This document shows, piece by piece, positions 35,745-47,753 of a stretch of 64,000 nt of DNA (the first letter of the stretch is position 1; every line of letters begins with the position of its first letter). Below the pieces are notes generated by a model. It worked only from the letters and a program-made list of their open reading frames with translations, was not told the DNA's origin and searched no databases. Origin of the DNA: Marisa cornuarietis (lineage: Eukaryota > Mollusca > Gastropoda > Architaenioglossa > Ampullariidae); contig SMMW01000013.1 of NCBI GenBank assembly GCA_004794655.1, positions 961,501 through 1,025,500 of the forward strand. The letters are read 5' to 3'. The position numbers and the translations under genes are program-made.

Positions 35745-37337
35745 GGGAAGTTGGAAGGAAAATAACTGGCTTTTCAAGCAGAAAGGCATCCTGCGATTTC
35801 AGCTCCCTTGATGAATAAGGTTATAAAGAAGTCAGGAAATGTTCTACAGTGCAGGAACTGAATACAAAAGGATCCACTTTGTATTTTGTCAGACAACTGT
35901 ACGGCAGTAAGAATAAGAATTAAACTGCGGAAATAGAAGGATATTAGATAAACTGACAGGGTATAAAACATGTTCTCGGACAGTCCAGTGCATAGCGATA
36001 GGTCAGGGAAAGTGGGAATGCCCAACAACAATATAAGAGAAGATACTTCACAAAAACTTTGTTGCATGTTGAGCAGAGTATATTCCCTTGATTCGGTTAA
36101 ATCCTTGTGAGAAGAGAGTGGGACTCGTGGTGTGTGCACGCGAGCCTGTGTGTAGGAGATGAGAGAAGGATAGTGGAATGAGTAAGAGAACAACATAACA
36201 CGCTAAACAAATTTTTAAAATGAGCGAAAGACGCGTTCGATATTGACAAATGACCAACTGTGTTACTAGCATGGGCAATGAACTATGGGAGTGTGCTCTG
36301 TTACAAAAGTTGCGTTGAAAACAGAAAAAAAAGAAACAGAACAAGTGCTAGTTACAAGACAGGGATAAAGCAGGTGGTACATCACAATTACATGCAATAT
36401 TACATCTAAACAAGTCTACTGACAATTTATCTAAGGCTGAGCAGCTAAACTGTGGAGGGTTCTAACGATTTCAAGTTCCTATTATACTTCTGCATGTAGG
36501 CGTAGCATAATGATGATGATGATGTCCATTTGTAATGCGCAGGTATCCTTTCAGAAGAATGCTCATTGGACAGAATGTTAATGTTTGCACGAACTCAATA
36601 AAACAAATTCTCCTCCTGAGACATGATCAGGTATAGACGCAATTTTGGAACCATTCGCCTAACTATAGCTGGAGGGGACTAGCTCTCTGTCGTTTTGTCT
36701 CGTCCTTGGATGTACGTCGAGCTTTAGTTTCTTCTTCTCATCTGTGATGTTTGCTGTGCCGTTTATCTTCGTTATGGATTGTTCTTCAGTTCTTGTGCTC
36801 CATCATTTCTTTGCAACAGACGTTTTCTTCCACTAACGGCTTCTGTCTCCTGTTCTTCGTTCTGGCATCTTGCTTTGGTTTGTGAGTACAGGATTCTGCG
36901 CCTCCCTCGCCGAAAACATTTTCTGCAAACATTCAAACATTTCGTGAGAACATTTATAAAACATTTATAAAATGTTTCAATGCTATGGGTAGGTTGCTAC
37001 ATGTTCTGTGGATTAGATTCTGGATCTATGCGCTTCAGTGATGTCCTCTGGTGACAGATGTGTTCATGTCATTCTACATCCGTGCTTGTAACTGGATGCT
37101 TGTAACTTCGCTTCTTCAGTGCCAGGACTGTGCTCTGTTCTCAACTGTTGCCCTAAAACTTCAATAATCGGATGAACCTTTCTTTTTACTGGCCTACTCT
37201 TGAAATTCAAGACATTGCATATACTGATCCTTGCTTCGTGTAGATCAATTTCAAAGGAAAGTCTGGTGCTGGCTGGAAGGGAGTGAGCGTAAATAATGAT
37301 AAGAACACTGAAACTTACTGTTTTTGAGATCAGCATC

Positions 37338-37470
37338 CATTATTATTATTATTATTATTATTATCATGTTTGTGTGTTTTTCCTTTTAGTAAAGCGCTTT
37401 GAGCCTCCCTTAAATGGTGGGAAAAAGCGCTATACAAATTAACTTCAGTATCATTATTATTATCATTTCT
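37338..37470 (+). mobile_element. (ATT)n followed by L2-like LINE/SINE 3' tail
   Basis: An (ATT)n run at 37338-37363 is followed by AAAGCGCTTTGAGCCTCCC, then GAAAAAGCGCTATACAAATT, then a second ATT-rich tail (TCATTATTATTATCATT). The paired AGCGCT half-sites around a short loop and the ATT repeats are the hallmark of the L2-type 3' end shared by L2 LINEs and the SINEs they mobilise. No coding part is present. Confidence 0.65.
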
Positions 37471-37736
37471 GAAAATTTGCTGATCACAAAAAAAGCATAA
37501 TCCATCTGTTTGACACTTTAGAACGGGCGTAGATATGTTTAAACGGTTTCTTTCATGGGTAGACAGGCTGCGGAGCCAGCATATAGTTTTCGTTATTTAT
37601 TTATAATCTGTTTATACACATGTACATGTAATTTATTCATCTTGCTGGCAGTCTTAGGGCTACAGCCTTTTCGTTTCAGGTGTGCTTCTTGGGTAGAGGG
37701 TGCATATTTAGTTTAGTATAAAAATAATAGTAGCAG

Positions 37737-37759
37737 CAGTAGTAGTAGTAGTAGTAGTA
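37737..37759. repeat. (AGT)n trinucleotide run
   Basis: AGCAGT followed by seven AGT units. Simple repeat only. Confidence 0.9.
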
Positions 37760-39068
37760 AAAAGAAGTTTTCCCCCGCTTGGCAGGGAGCTTAACGAGCA
37801 CAGTTTGTACACTAGAAGACAAAGCAGGGTAGGAGGACGGCAAAGAAGATGGGGAAAGACTGAGGAGAGGATGCATGGTGCGTAGCACAGGCTTCTAGTC
37901 GGTGGGTACTGCCTCACAAGGGACACTATTCAATTGTACGAAGCCGATTCCACTACTGATGTCCCCTGCTACTCCAGTAAATCAGTTTTGTGACCACACT
38001 ACTCAGCCTATTGCTTTTTGCATAGAATTTAGGTGCGAGTCCGGTCGCCTTCCTGGGGCTTTTAGGGTGAGGGAAGGCAGTCACGGTGTCGTAAACTTAA
38101 ATTGCTACAACTGATGTGGTGAAAGGGAGAGAAACGTGTTATTATGTGAGAAAGGAACGAAGTTGTCTGCCTGTTGCAGCGACAATAGCAGCTCGGGTGT
38201 GCGTGTGCCTACAGTGCCTATGTGACACAAGAAGCGTCGTGTAGACGATTATTCTTTCTTGTTAATATCTCTGTCGCTGTAGGCGCGAACGCAAAGGACA
38301 AGCAGCACAACGCCCATACGTCTTTGTGAACAAGCAGTTGGTGCGAGTGGTGTGAGTGTGTGACCCAGGGTCTAGAGTCTAGACTTTTGTATCGTGTCTG
38401 ATGAGATACCTTCGTCGGTAAGTAATCTTCATCCCACCTGCCCAGGAGCTCCACGCATAGCCTTATACATGTAATGGTCTAGTTACGGTGAACCACTTAC
38501 AGGTCACTGTCGCTTCGATCACTGCACTTTGGGACCTTTACGTTCTATCTCGAAGCAGACTGTTTAAAAACATACAATACGGAGTTTAAACTGCCTTTTA
38601 TACATCATTCACTAATGAGTTCCCACCCCTCATATTATGCGCACAGATTGTGTGTGGGGAGAGAAATTCAAAGAAAGAAAGGAAAAAGATTTTTTTTTTC
38701 AAAAGTAGTGTGATTTTATTCCGTTGCGGTCGCTCGACCTGACGTCATAATCTTCAAAAATCCTTTTTTACTCGCTAGTGCTCATGTGTCCTGACTGTGA
38801 TGAATTTTCCATGAAAGGCCTTCGGCACAGAATGATTTGCGTCTGTCTGACGATAAGTAAAAACACTCGGAAATCCCCGGCCTTTGCAACTCAGGCTTTC
38901 CGGAACACATTCATCACAAACCCATGTTCCCACCGTCAGCAGTTGATAGTTAAGTAGCCGCATAGTAACAGACAGGCCAGACCACCTGTCAACTCAGGTA
39001 TAAGATCTCAAATGTTATCAATCTCACGCTCAGAGTATACAGGTCAAAGGTGTGTGTGTGTGTGTGTG

Positions 39069-39248
39069 GCTTTAGAGGGGGAGGGGGTTGTGTTTAGCGC
39101 CGAGCCAGCAACTACACGGTTAAACAGCCAGCCCTGTAGATACTAGCCACATACAGAGAAAGAACTGCGACGAGAGCTGAACCCAGGACAGCAAATGTTC
39201 ACAGTATTGGTGATAGGCGCTAACCGTTTCGCCATCAGACCGCCAATG
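39069..39248 (-). mobile_element. tRNA-derived SINE
   Basis: Read on the minus strand, the head shows an internal RNA polymerase III promoter: A-box-like TGGCGAAACGGTTAGCGCC and, about 45 bases later, B-box-like GGGTTCAGCTCTCG, as in a tRNA. It is followed by about 100 bases of unrelated body. The 3' end abuts a (GT)n run at 39050-39068. The GGTTAGCGCCTATCACCAAT block recurs at 15541-15588, so the family is dispersed. The head is too diverged to fold as a functional tRNA. Confidence 0.65.
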
Positions 39249-39841
39249 CACGCTGCAAGAGAGCGAAGTCAGCGATTTAATGAATTAATGACTGTAACAG
39301 AACGGTCACCGTGCAACGTGACGCTTTCTGGCGGCACAGGACACACAGGGCGTTGCAGGAAGTCTACATCCTTCGACTGCAAAGTAACACACCAGATACA
39401 GGCATGTCACCGCGCGGCATTCACAACTTGTTTTAGATTCAAAATTTCAGCTTCTCTACGCAAATAAAGCTGAAATTCCGTAACTGGTCGAAGGCATTTA
39501 CAGTTGTACACGTACAGTAAGAGTGAACAACATACGAGTAAAACAAGATACGAGCCAAAAATTCGTGGAAATTTTGTTCTTACTTCCGAGCAAAAATTCA
39601 ATATACAAGCTCGAGTCATTTATATGTCGTAGAGTAAAGACATAAAAAAAGAACGCTAAATGTTTCAAGTTAAAAACAATGTAAATATAGTGTTGGTCCA
39701 TCGATCAGCTGATTCATTCCGTACCTGTCTGTGTCTGCTCTCCGGCTCATCCCTCCATCCTCCCCCGCCATCTGCCTACCTCCGTTATCGACAGTCTTCG
39801 TCTCCTCCAAGGTAAGATTGATAAATATAAAATATTCTATA

Positions 39842-40024
39842 CAGTACTGTATATTATACCATATTATCGTATATATTGTGTTATTGTGGGAGGGTTGGAA
39901 CGCATTAATCCTATTTCCTTTATTTTATATGGGAAAATTAACCGAAAAATAGTTTTAATATAGGAGTTTTTTGACATGCGAGCTCGGTTGTGGAACGAAT
40001 TAATCGTATGTAGAGGTACTACTG
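39842..40024. mobile_element. Short TA-flanked inverted-end element, Tc1/mariner (pogo/Tigger)-like
   Basis: The minus-strand end reads CAGTAGTACCTCTACATACG and continues AATTCGTTCC...GGAAATAGGATTAATGCGTT. This is the typical organisation of a widespread Tc1/mariner-type terminal region (CAGTRGTACCTC..., TCGTTCC, GGATTAAT). The opposite end starts CAGTACTG, and both ends are bordered by TA. At 183 bp with no frame, it is a miniature or deletion derivative. Confidence 0.55.
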
Positions 40025-41403
40025 TATTACAGTTTCCAAAGCAACGCGCACGCACTCGCGCGCGCACACACACACACACACACTCGAGTTTGTGGTTTGC
40101 GCACGGCATTAAGAAAACTATCAAATGCTGATTGACTGTTGCCATAGGACACCATTTTAACGAAAATAGGCAGCCTGCTAGACGGCTGCGTATCTGACTG
40201 AAGGCATGAGCCTGGAACTGCGCCGGCCAGCAGCTCTGTGTGCAGCAGTGGAGGGCTCACGCATGACGTCAGCGAAATGCTCTCTGTGGTGCGACGCTCA
40301 GTGGCGCCCTCGACCCGGATGATCAAAGTACGAGCAGGTTTTTGTAGGTCAGGGCGGGTCGGCTGACGTGTTGCCTTCGTGCTGTCAGCCACCACCGTAG
40401 AACGACACGCGTAGCGAGTGTTTAGGACGTGGAACGCGTGAAGGTGGCTGTGACCTGTGTACGTACATCACATAATCATTGCCATGTAGCGTGTAGGCTT
40501 GGTGACCAATGAGAACACGCCTGGTACACGGGACACGCTGTGTGTTTTGCCTTCTTGAAACTGTTGGTCAGGATCAGGGAAGAAAAAGTTGCTTACTTTT
40601 TAAAGGGGAGAATTAAACTCAGGTAGGTTCTAGTGCCCTATTTCTCTCTCTGATGTGTGTGTAAGATAGAGCGCTTTATTCGCCTAACACAAACTTGTCC
40701 AGCAAAATGAAAATAATTTAAGTTTGATCAAAATCGTGTTTACCTTTAGGCGGCAATATAATTTACAGCACCAGCACCATTTAATTAGAATAGTTATACT
40801 GTCGAGGGCTTTTAAGTTTTCTTATTTAGGAGAGTGGTTATATAGGAGGAACGGAAGAACTCGTTATTGCACATTGGGATCCGGAAGCAATTATTTACAC
40901 TAAATAGTGCCAGTACTGTCGACCATAGACTGCGTTTTGTAGATCCATACAGATATTGTACTACTATGATTATTTTCAGAACATAGTGCAGTATGGCGAT
41001 GAATGAAAATGAGGTTGACCTATTCACACTGCTTAGTGAAAAATTGTGCATAGTCGTAAGGGAGATGACATTTACATGCTATTTACACCATGAAGCTAAT
41101 TAACACTGCACATTGCTGAGCCTGCATGTGGGGCAATATATATTCAATAATAAGAATCCAATATAAATGAAACAAAACCTTCGGTAGTAGTTTAATGACA
41201 TGCAACAGCAGAGATGGAATAAAACCTTTAAGGCATGTTGAATACAGTGGCCAGTCCATTCTACTGTAATTTTGTTTAGTATTCTGCCTGTATTCTGTAC
41301 TTTTGGTTTCTTTTGAGTCTGTGGAAAATCTTCATAACATGAAAATTTGTTAAAAAGGGTAAAGGTCGCATGATAATTGATCTGTTAAATAATATTTTCT
41401 AAC

Positions 41404-41447
41404 ACAGACATACATGGCATCTAACACAGACATACATGGCAGTCCAT
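41404..41447. repeat. Short tandem duplication (about 22 bp x 2)
   Basis: CTAACACAGACATACATGGC occurs twice in direct succession. No function is apparent. Confidence 0.8.
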
Positions 41448-43735
41448 GTGTTTAGGACCTTGAATTCTGCAAACGCGTTCAAGTCGGAGTCCAACTATCG
41501 AAGGAATGCGATGACCAGGAACTGGTCATACCCTCTCCCAAGCCCCGCAAAAAAAAAAAAAGTTCATCTAATTTTAGATGGAGGATTACGGATAGCCTAC
41601 TTCCCTCCGCCTTTCGCACAGAGACTGCGTCTGCACAGAAGATTTGATGAATTGCTGGTCAATCGATTGTGTTCCCCCCAACCCCCTGGTACGACAATTG
41701 GTGTTCGTGCAGTGTTGTGTCGACCGTTTAGCAATCGTTAGGGTTGCCTCCCCTCGACTGCGTCCCGGCCTCAGCTGGTAAAATGCGAGAACATGGGTGC
41801 GTGTACGTAATTAAGGATAGAGAGTGTCGTTACACACACACACACACACACACGCGCGCGCACTCATACACATTCGAACGCAGTTAATAAAACAAAAGGA
41901 TCCGTCTATGGATTCCCAGCCCATAAAATTAATCAGCGCAGGTTTTTTTTTTAAAACAACTAAATTGTTTTGCTCTAGGATGACAGCCAAATAAACTTTC
42001 TTAAACTCAACTAAAATGGGCGTCAATGCTAGCTTACGTTATACTGATACAGTCTCAACGCGGCTCTCAGCGAAGAAGACTCTCATATATAATTATATAT
42101 TGAACTTAAAGTGATAGTTGCAATCTCCATTTCTTTTCTAAAATTAGCTGTTTTATTTTACCTATTTTATACTATTAATGCAGTTTCGTTTCGTCTTTGT
42201 GAGTTCATATATATGTGAAATCGGGTTTAGTGTCCGATTGAAGGCCGGAGTAGAAAAAAAAATCTTGTTAGATGAGACTAGATGGTAACCGAGCGAACCA
42301 TGCGGTCACAAAAAAGGTACGCTAACCAACAGCTGGCTATAGTTAGTAGTAGCCTACAGTCTGAACACAGTTAACTCAGGTCATTAATATTTTGAATAAG
42401 TCGTATTGTTCGTTCCTTGTATGTTACTTAGCACACCAAAATAATTTAAAGAAAAGGAGAATATCTGTGTATTAAAAATGTAGTATTATTGTCTTGCTTT
42501 TGTAGATTAGATGGAAACCAAACATAGGAGTGCAAATGCCTGAAGTATGGATAAACAAAAGGAGATATTAAATGTATTAAAATCTACACAAGGATTTTAC
42601 AGTTGATCAGCAAATGAACAGACAAAAATTGTCTTTGTTAAACATAATTGATTTAATTATCAGGCAAAAAAAACCCACAAGAGATTTACTTAGGGGTTAA
42701 ATGAAGAATTATTAAAATGAAATATTGTGTATTTAACACGGGAGGGATATTTTTCTGCAAGGGAAAATGACGGAGTGTGTTTTGAATGGATAATATGTTC
42801 GTTAGTTGTAAGAAAACGAATGAATAGTGTTCATGACGAAAATATATATTTACAGGAATGTTTTGTTGGACCTGTTTTTTTCTGAAGAAAACAACTGTAC
42901 TGGTTTTCACTAATTATAAATACAAACCAAAGTTGAGAGTTGATTTATGAATCGAAATTGTGGTAGGATTAGGAAGGTTAGAATTGAGTCCATGACACTC
43001 TCCCTATTTATTTCTGCTGTTACATTTTCTTGTTTGAGTAATAAACAGCCTATTTTTTTAGCTTTTCTGTCATTTTAGTAGCTCATACCCTAAAATTCAA
43101 AACCGAAGCTTTTGTCTGATCTGCCCCTGTACTGATTACAGAGTTATTAATCTGTTAGGTAATGGGTAAAGTCTCAGTGTCTGAGAGTCGCATGTATATT
43201 ACATAAAGAGTTTATCTCCAGTTACGTAGCTCGCAGCAAAGCAGCTGTGATCTTTCTTTTAGCCCTGGCGTCTTTATCTCCAAACCACAATCAGTGGTTC
43301 AGCAATCGCGATGTTTCTTTGACAGTTCTACTTCACGGAACTTCACTCGATAGACAGCTTAAAGTAGACACACAGACTGTGCAGCATGCGTGTCAGGCCG
43401 GGAATGATGCCTGAAGAACGTAAACTTGACACTTCAAGTCTCACCACGGACCTTCATTAAAAGTCCGTGGTCTCAGTTCATGGAATAACTTGGGGTTCAA
43501 AAAGATGGTGAAATTCCAAACTTTGTCACCGAGTTTTTGAGTATAACTAGTTGTGTGAGACAAATTGCTTACAGGGAGTTATGGTTGCTGTATTTCTTTC
43601 TGAAAAAAGATACCTGTTTTGCCATAGTCACTCAAACACATAGAGTTTTACCTAGCACTAATCTGTTTTTTTTCTGTCCTGTTTGTTGCCAAGCCTTCCG
43701 ACATGAGCTCTTGACAACACTTTCCGCGAACGGCC

Positions 43736-45079
43736 ATGATGAGACGTTTGACATCGGCCTGCAAATGTAGCGTGCTGCGTATACGGCCAGCAGCCTGCTG
43801 CTGCACTATGCTGTGCCTGCGGTCAGCGGCGCAATTTTTACTGGCCACCTTCCTCATCGTCGCACTCACCCTTCTGATCCCTGACTCGCCGGTGCGTCGC
43901 CACCTGCTGGCTGACGCAGACGCGACACGTGACGCGATGCTGCGTGACAACGAGCGGAGGATCCAAGCCAGCCGGGCGGTTCTGGACGCCTACCAGGCGC
44001 AGCTGTCCTCCCCACAGCCCAACCCCTCCTCCTCCAGCCCCCGCCCTCTGATAGTCGAATCTGGCGCCGATGTCGGGCTCACGGTGTTGACCATGTCACG
44101 AGGGCTGCACCTGGCGAAACCGGTGACTTACCGCACCCATTACCTGACGCAGAGCGTGGCACGACTGCTGACGTTGCTGAACGACACGTCCTTGACCCTC
44201 ACCTACCGCCTAGCTATCTGCAACGTGGACGAGCGGCCAGAGGGGTTCACGGAGGCCCAGGAGCTGGAGGTCCTGGTGCCCACGGCCAAGCGATTCGGCG
44301 CGGGGCCAGGGGAGGCTGGATCCTCCCGCAAGACAAGTGCCACGCGCTGGGAGAAGCTGAAACACGATTACGTCTTCTGCCTGCAGGACACACTGGCCCG
44401 CGGTGTGCGCTACGCCCTTCTGGTGGAGGACGACGCGCTGGCGCATGACCACTTGCTGCACGTGCTTGAGCATGTCTTACGGACGGTAGTGGAGGTACCG
44501 AGGACCCCTTCCGTCACCTACGTCAAGTTCTTCCACCCTCAGCGCCTGCTGGGTTACTTCAGCCTGGAGGCGGAGCGCCTGAGCGAGCTGCTAGCCCTCG
44601 CCTTGACCCTGGGAGCTGCGCTGGCGCTGTGGTGCAGCAGCAGAGCTCCCCGCCATAGTAATGGGGTTTCCGCTGGCAGCAGCGGCGGCGGGGGTGACAA
44701 CAACAACGGCGCGGAACGTCGGCGGCTGTGGTGGTCGTGGGCATGGTGGACTGCCCTGGTGGCGGTGGCGGCGCTGGCGGTGGGGCGCGAGAACCTGCTG
44801 GAGTTGCGACGCTTGTCGATACAATTGTACCAGGTGACCCCTACCCCGTCCTGCTGCACACCTGCCATGCTGTTCACGCAGCAAGGAGGGCGAGAGGTCA
44901 GCAAACATTTGCTGAGCGTGACGTGCACGGCCAGCCAGTCCACGGACTTTTGGATCGACGAGTTTCGTCGCCAGACCGGCGCGAGGGCCTTGCTGGTGCA
45001 GCCCAACCTCTTCACTCACATCGGCCTTGTGTCTACACTGAGGGATAAAGAGGTGGACCCGCTGGTCGTGGCCAGGTAG
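43736..45079 (+). CDS. PGAP4: PGAP4/TMEM246, GPI-glycan N-acetylgalactosamine transferase; single exon, 447 aa
   Basis: PGAP4 is the Golgi enzyme that adds the beta1,4-GalNAc side branch to the first mannose of GPI anchors. Topology fits the family: an N-terminal signal-anchor helix (about residues 31-50, FLLATFLIVALTLLI), a GT-A-like domain, and two tandem membrane helices (about 285-303 and 340-357) inserted in it. Diagnostic pieces are KLKHDYVFCLQDTL, YALLVEDDALAHDHL (EDD at 231-233, the metal-binding DXD equivalent), YVKFFHPQRLLGYF, ELRRLSIQLYQVTPTPSCCT with PAMLF, and VQPNLFTHIGLVSTLR near the C-terminus. Human PGAP4 has the same blocks (MVEDDA, QCCTPAMLF, EPNLVKHIGLFSSLR). The loop between the tandem helices carries a Gly/Ser/Asn insert. 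The coding sequence is strongly GC-rich compared with its AT-rich surroundings. The first of two consecutive ATGs is taken as the start. A pyrimidine-rich stretch ending in AG at about 43692 may be the acceptor of a 5' UTR intron. Confidence 0.92.
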   Translation: MMRRLTSACKCSVLRIRPAACCCTMLCLRSAAQFLLATFLIVALTLLIPDSPVRRHLLADADATRDAMLRDNERRIQASRAVLDAYQAQLSSPQPNPSSSSPRPLIVESGADVGLTVLTMSRGLHLAKPVTYRTHYLTQSVARLLTLLNDTSLTLTYRLAICNVDERPEGFTEAQELEVLVPTAKRFGAGPGEAGSSRKTSATRWEKLKHDYVFCLQDTLARGVRYALLVEDDALAHDHLLHVLEHVLRTVVEVPRTPSVTYVKFFHPQRLLGYFSLEAERLSELLALALTLGAALALWCSSRAPRHSNGVSAGSSGGGGDNNNGAERRRLWWSWAWWTALVAVAALAVGRENLLELRRLSIQLYQVTPTPSCCTPAMLFTQQGGREVSKHLLSVTCTASQSTDFWIDEFRRQTGARALLVQPNLFTHIGLVSTLRDKEVDPLVVAR

Positions 45080-45471
45080 CATACAGGACTAATCGTATCC
45101 TGCTTGTTTTCGCCGAGAGTCCGGATTCTTTAAACTCTCAGTCTGTCCTGTTGACATGACATATGTTGAGCGACTGAGATGCGATCTGGAGTCTGAAGGA
45201 CGAATGCATGGCTTTAATTTATCTTAGATGAAGCTTCAGATACAAAACGATATGGTTTGTGTACAAAGTATCTGGAAATGTACGACCGCGAGAAAGTGGG
45301 TGTAAATGAGAGGAGATATGAGAGACTGCGAGAACTGTGAGTGCATGAGAGAGAAAGTCATTAATAGCTGACAATAACCAAAAAAAAAAAAAAAAAAATG
45401 TCAGGACTTCTTTCATGATTTGTTGCGCCTTGATTTGTACGACACTTTTAAAATGCATGCGCATCCTGTAA

Positions 45472-45477
45472 AATAAA
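45472..45477 (+). terminator. Candidate PGAP4 poly(A) signal (AATAAA)
   Basis: The first AATAAA after the PGAP4 stop, 393 bases downstream, followed by a T-rich stretch (TATTTTCTCTTTTC). A 19-base A run lies upstream at about 45381-45399. Confidence 0.5.
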
Positions 45478-47484
45478 ATATTTTCTCTTTTCATCGGAAC
45501 CCCTCAGTGGTTTATATAGCAACCATCCTGTGATGTAGGATTTAGGAAATGATCTCTTATCACCACAAGCGCTCATCAGTCGTTAGAATCATGTCCATTT
45601 GATGTTTTTCCAGCCATTCTTGAATCGTACTGAAACATCATGATCATGCAGCCATATAAGTCAGACCTAAAGGATTGTGCTCCCTTCACCGTCTGATCAG
45701 ACCGGATTCTTGATTTTGGGGCAGCGGAGCAGCAAGCGAGTAGGGCACACATTGCCTACATCAAAGATTAATTAACATTTATTTCTCTCGCAACAGTAAG
45801 AAGTAAGAAAGAAGCTCGGGAGTGCCGGAAGGGGGAGGTTACTAACTAATCAAATGACAACCGCATGGATTTATGGTGTTGTTCCACAGTTGCTGCTCAA
45901 TATGTCATGTTCTAACTTTTCGTTCTCTTTCTCTTTTGATCGCATGTCAAGCGTGGTTCAACGCTGTCCGTGTCTCAGAGAGCACTGATGTTTTTCTGTG
46001 TTTTCGAACAAATTTATCAACTGTTAACTCCGAATTGTTTTCTTTTTTTCTCGCAGATGTGTGTAAAGTTCCTACTGTATTATTGAAAAGCTGTATCCAT
46101 TTTGTTTTGTTTTGTAAACCCGATTTTCTGTTAGCTGTCAAAGGCCTCAAATTCGCCACCACCGAAAAACGATTTATGTGTTCTGTAGAACCTGGTAGTG
46201 CGCAGCTGAGATACCAGATGGATACTGGTCTATGCGACGAAGTGCTTCAGGAACTTCAATGACCATTCCTTGTCATTCCAACATTTTCTCCCATTAACCC
46301 TCCTCCCCATTCCGATCACAGACGCATATCTCGTTTGCAGTTAATATTTCTCTGATAAAGCGCGCAAATTTAATTAAAGCATCAAAGCATTCCCTGTTAT
46401 GTTTTTACCGTCCGAGCGCTTGACTGCCACAAGCAAAGTAACCCTCACTTCGGCGTTTCTTATTAATTTTCGGATTGGCTTACGCTGATTACACCAGTCA
46501 ACCGTTAGAAGCTGCTTTCTCCTCCGCGACACCGAGGACGGATTAGGCAGTCCTGCCGATGTTATAATTAGTAACTGCTCAATTGTGGATGACCTTCTGT
46601 CAAGGCACCGCATCGGAGGTGTAGCTGGGACGAGCAGCATCTACTCGCCTCGGGCGACAGGAAGACCGCTGCTGTTCGGAACTCGCCTTCACACTTCATC
46701 GGTCAGAAGCACTGCACTCCATCTCGCTGTCTGCTGTCTTACTAATCATGAATCGCCACGTGACCCTTGTCTGGAAATATGTGCAGCCTCGTCTGGAAAA
46801 CCGCTCGCTTTTCCTTTCCTCTTGGGTTAGGGGAGAGAGAGAGAGAGCGCAATCTAAAAAACAATTGTGTAAAAAGTGTTCAGTTTTGAAAGTTTGTTTC
46901 TCGTTTTCTTCTGAAGGTAAATGTGAAAAGAGCCCATAACCTAGTGAGCATCAGGGCAGTGAATTTTGAGTGGCTCGCTGTGTCTAGGGGATAGGCATGT
47001 TGATAAATTAGGTAAAGGGAGAGATTTGTAGTCACGGGCTAAGGCAAAACCCCAAACAGGAAACCTGCATCAAAGTTTCGAGCGCACTAAGCTACGAGCG
47101 TCTCTTTCTCTCTCTAACGCCCACCCTCGCCACCGCCACCGCCACAACCTCTCGGGCTAAAAATTATTTTTAACGCAAAAATGCGGTACATGTGCACATG
47201 TGTGAGGGCGTGGCCACCACATCTGTTTCTGAGCATCATTTTTTAGACGGCATTGGCCGCTGCTGACAAATGCCTGTTCGGAGTTGCCCTCTTCCCCACT
47301 TCAGATCCAGTTACCTTGATGGATAGTTATGTTCGTATGCAGTCCGAGTGTGAGCCTGCCTATTAGCGTGGCGAAGTCAACCTGTTAATACATATTGGAT
47401 TTTTCTCGGAAGTAGTTTTTTCTGTTTCTTCTTGTAGAATTATTTCGAGGCAGCGGTGCTTATGAATCACTGCTTGCATTTCAG

Positions 47485-47596
47485 ATGTTACCTGGTGACA
47501 ATGTGCGTTATCGTCCGCACTATCAGGAGTTTAGTGTTGCGTACAGGTATTATCGTCAGATAAGCCGTCTGTTATCGCTGTCATTCACAGTCCGAG
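47485..47596 (+). other. Exon-like segment with strong splice signals, 112 nt
   Basis: The acceptor CTTGCATTTCAG directly precedes ATG, and the segment ends at a near-consensus donor CCGAG|GTAAGA. The frame from the ATG is open (MLPGDNVRYRPHYQEFSVAY...) for 37 codons. No family is recognised and no partner exons are evident. It could be an exon of a long noncoding RNA, an alternative 5' exon, or chance. Confidence 0.25.
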
Positions 47597-47705
47597 GTAA
47601 GATCACGAGTCACCTATCACCGAAATTCGAATACGTCTATAAAAATATTGACCGCGATTGTCTACTGACCTCCATTCAACTTTGTTTCTAGTCCTTTACC
47701 TCCCG

Positions 47706-47706
<1 letters not shown>

Positions 47707-47751
<45 letters not shown>
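47707..47751. repeat. (CA)n microsatellite
   Basis: About 22 AC/CA units, uninterrupted. Confidence 0.95.

Positions 47752-47753
<2 letters not shown>

Larger units (their letters stand above)
32721..43735. other. Repeat-rich intergenic region between SGPP and PGAP4
   Basis: No recognised gene in about 11 kb. The content that can be named is listed separately: (GT)n runs, a LINE fragment at 33.67 kb, three SINE/LINE-tail pieces (34.27, 37.39, 39.07 kb), a small TA-flanked element at 39.84 kb, and one possible orphan exon at 34.72 kb. A CpG-rich patch around 40200-40450 could be a promoter or 5' noncoding exon of the downstream PGAP4 gene, but nothing links them in sequence. Confidence 0.5.

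Noticed and set aside
38775..38963. Cysteine-containing minus-strand frame (TVGTWVCDECVPESLSCKGR)
   Set aside because: Looked module-like, but there is no convincing acceptor or donor and no recognised family.
40027..40395. 122-codon minus-strand frame in a CpG-rich patch upstream of PGAP4
   Set aside because: Composition driven, ends in a CA microsatellite, no homology; at most marks a promoter-like region.
44554..45082. Two long minus-strand frames over PGAP4
   Set aside because: Shadow frames of a GC-rich real gene; no homology on that strand.
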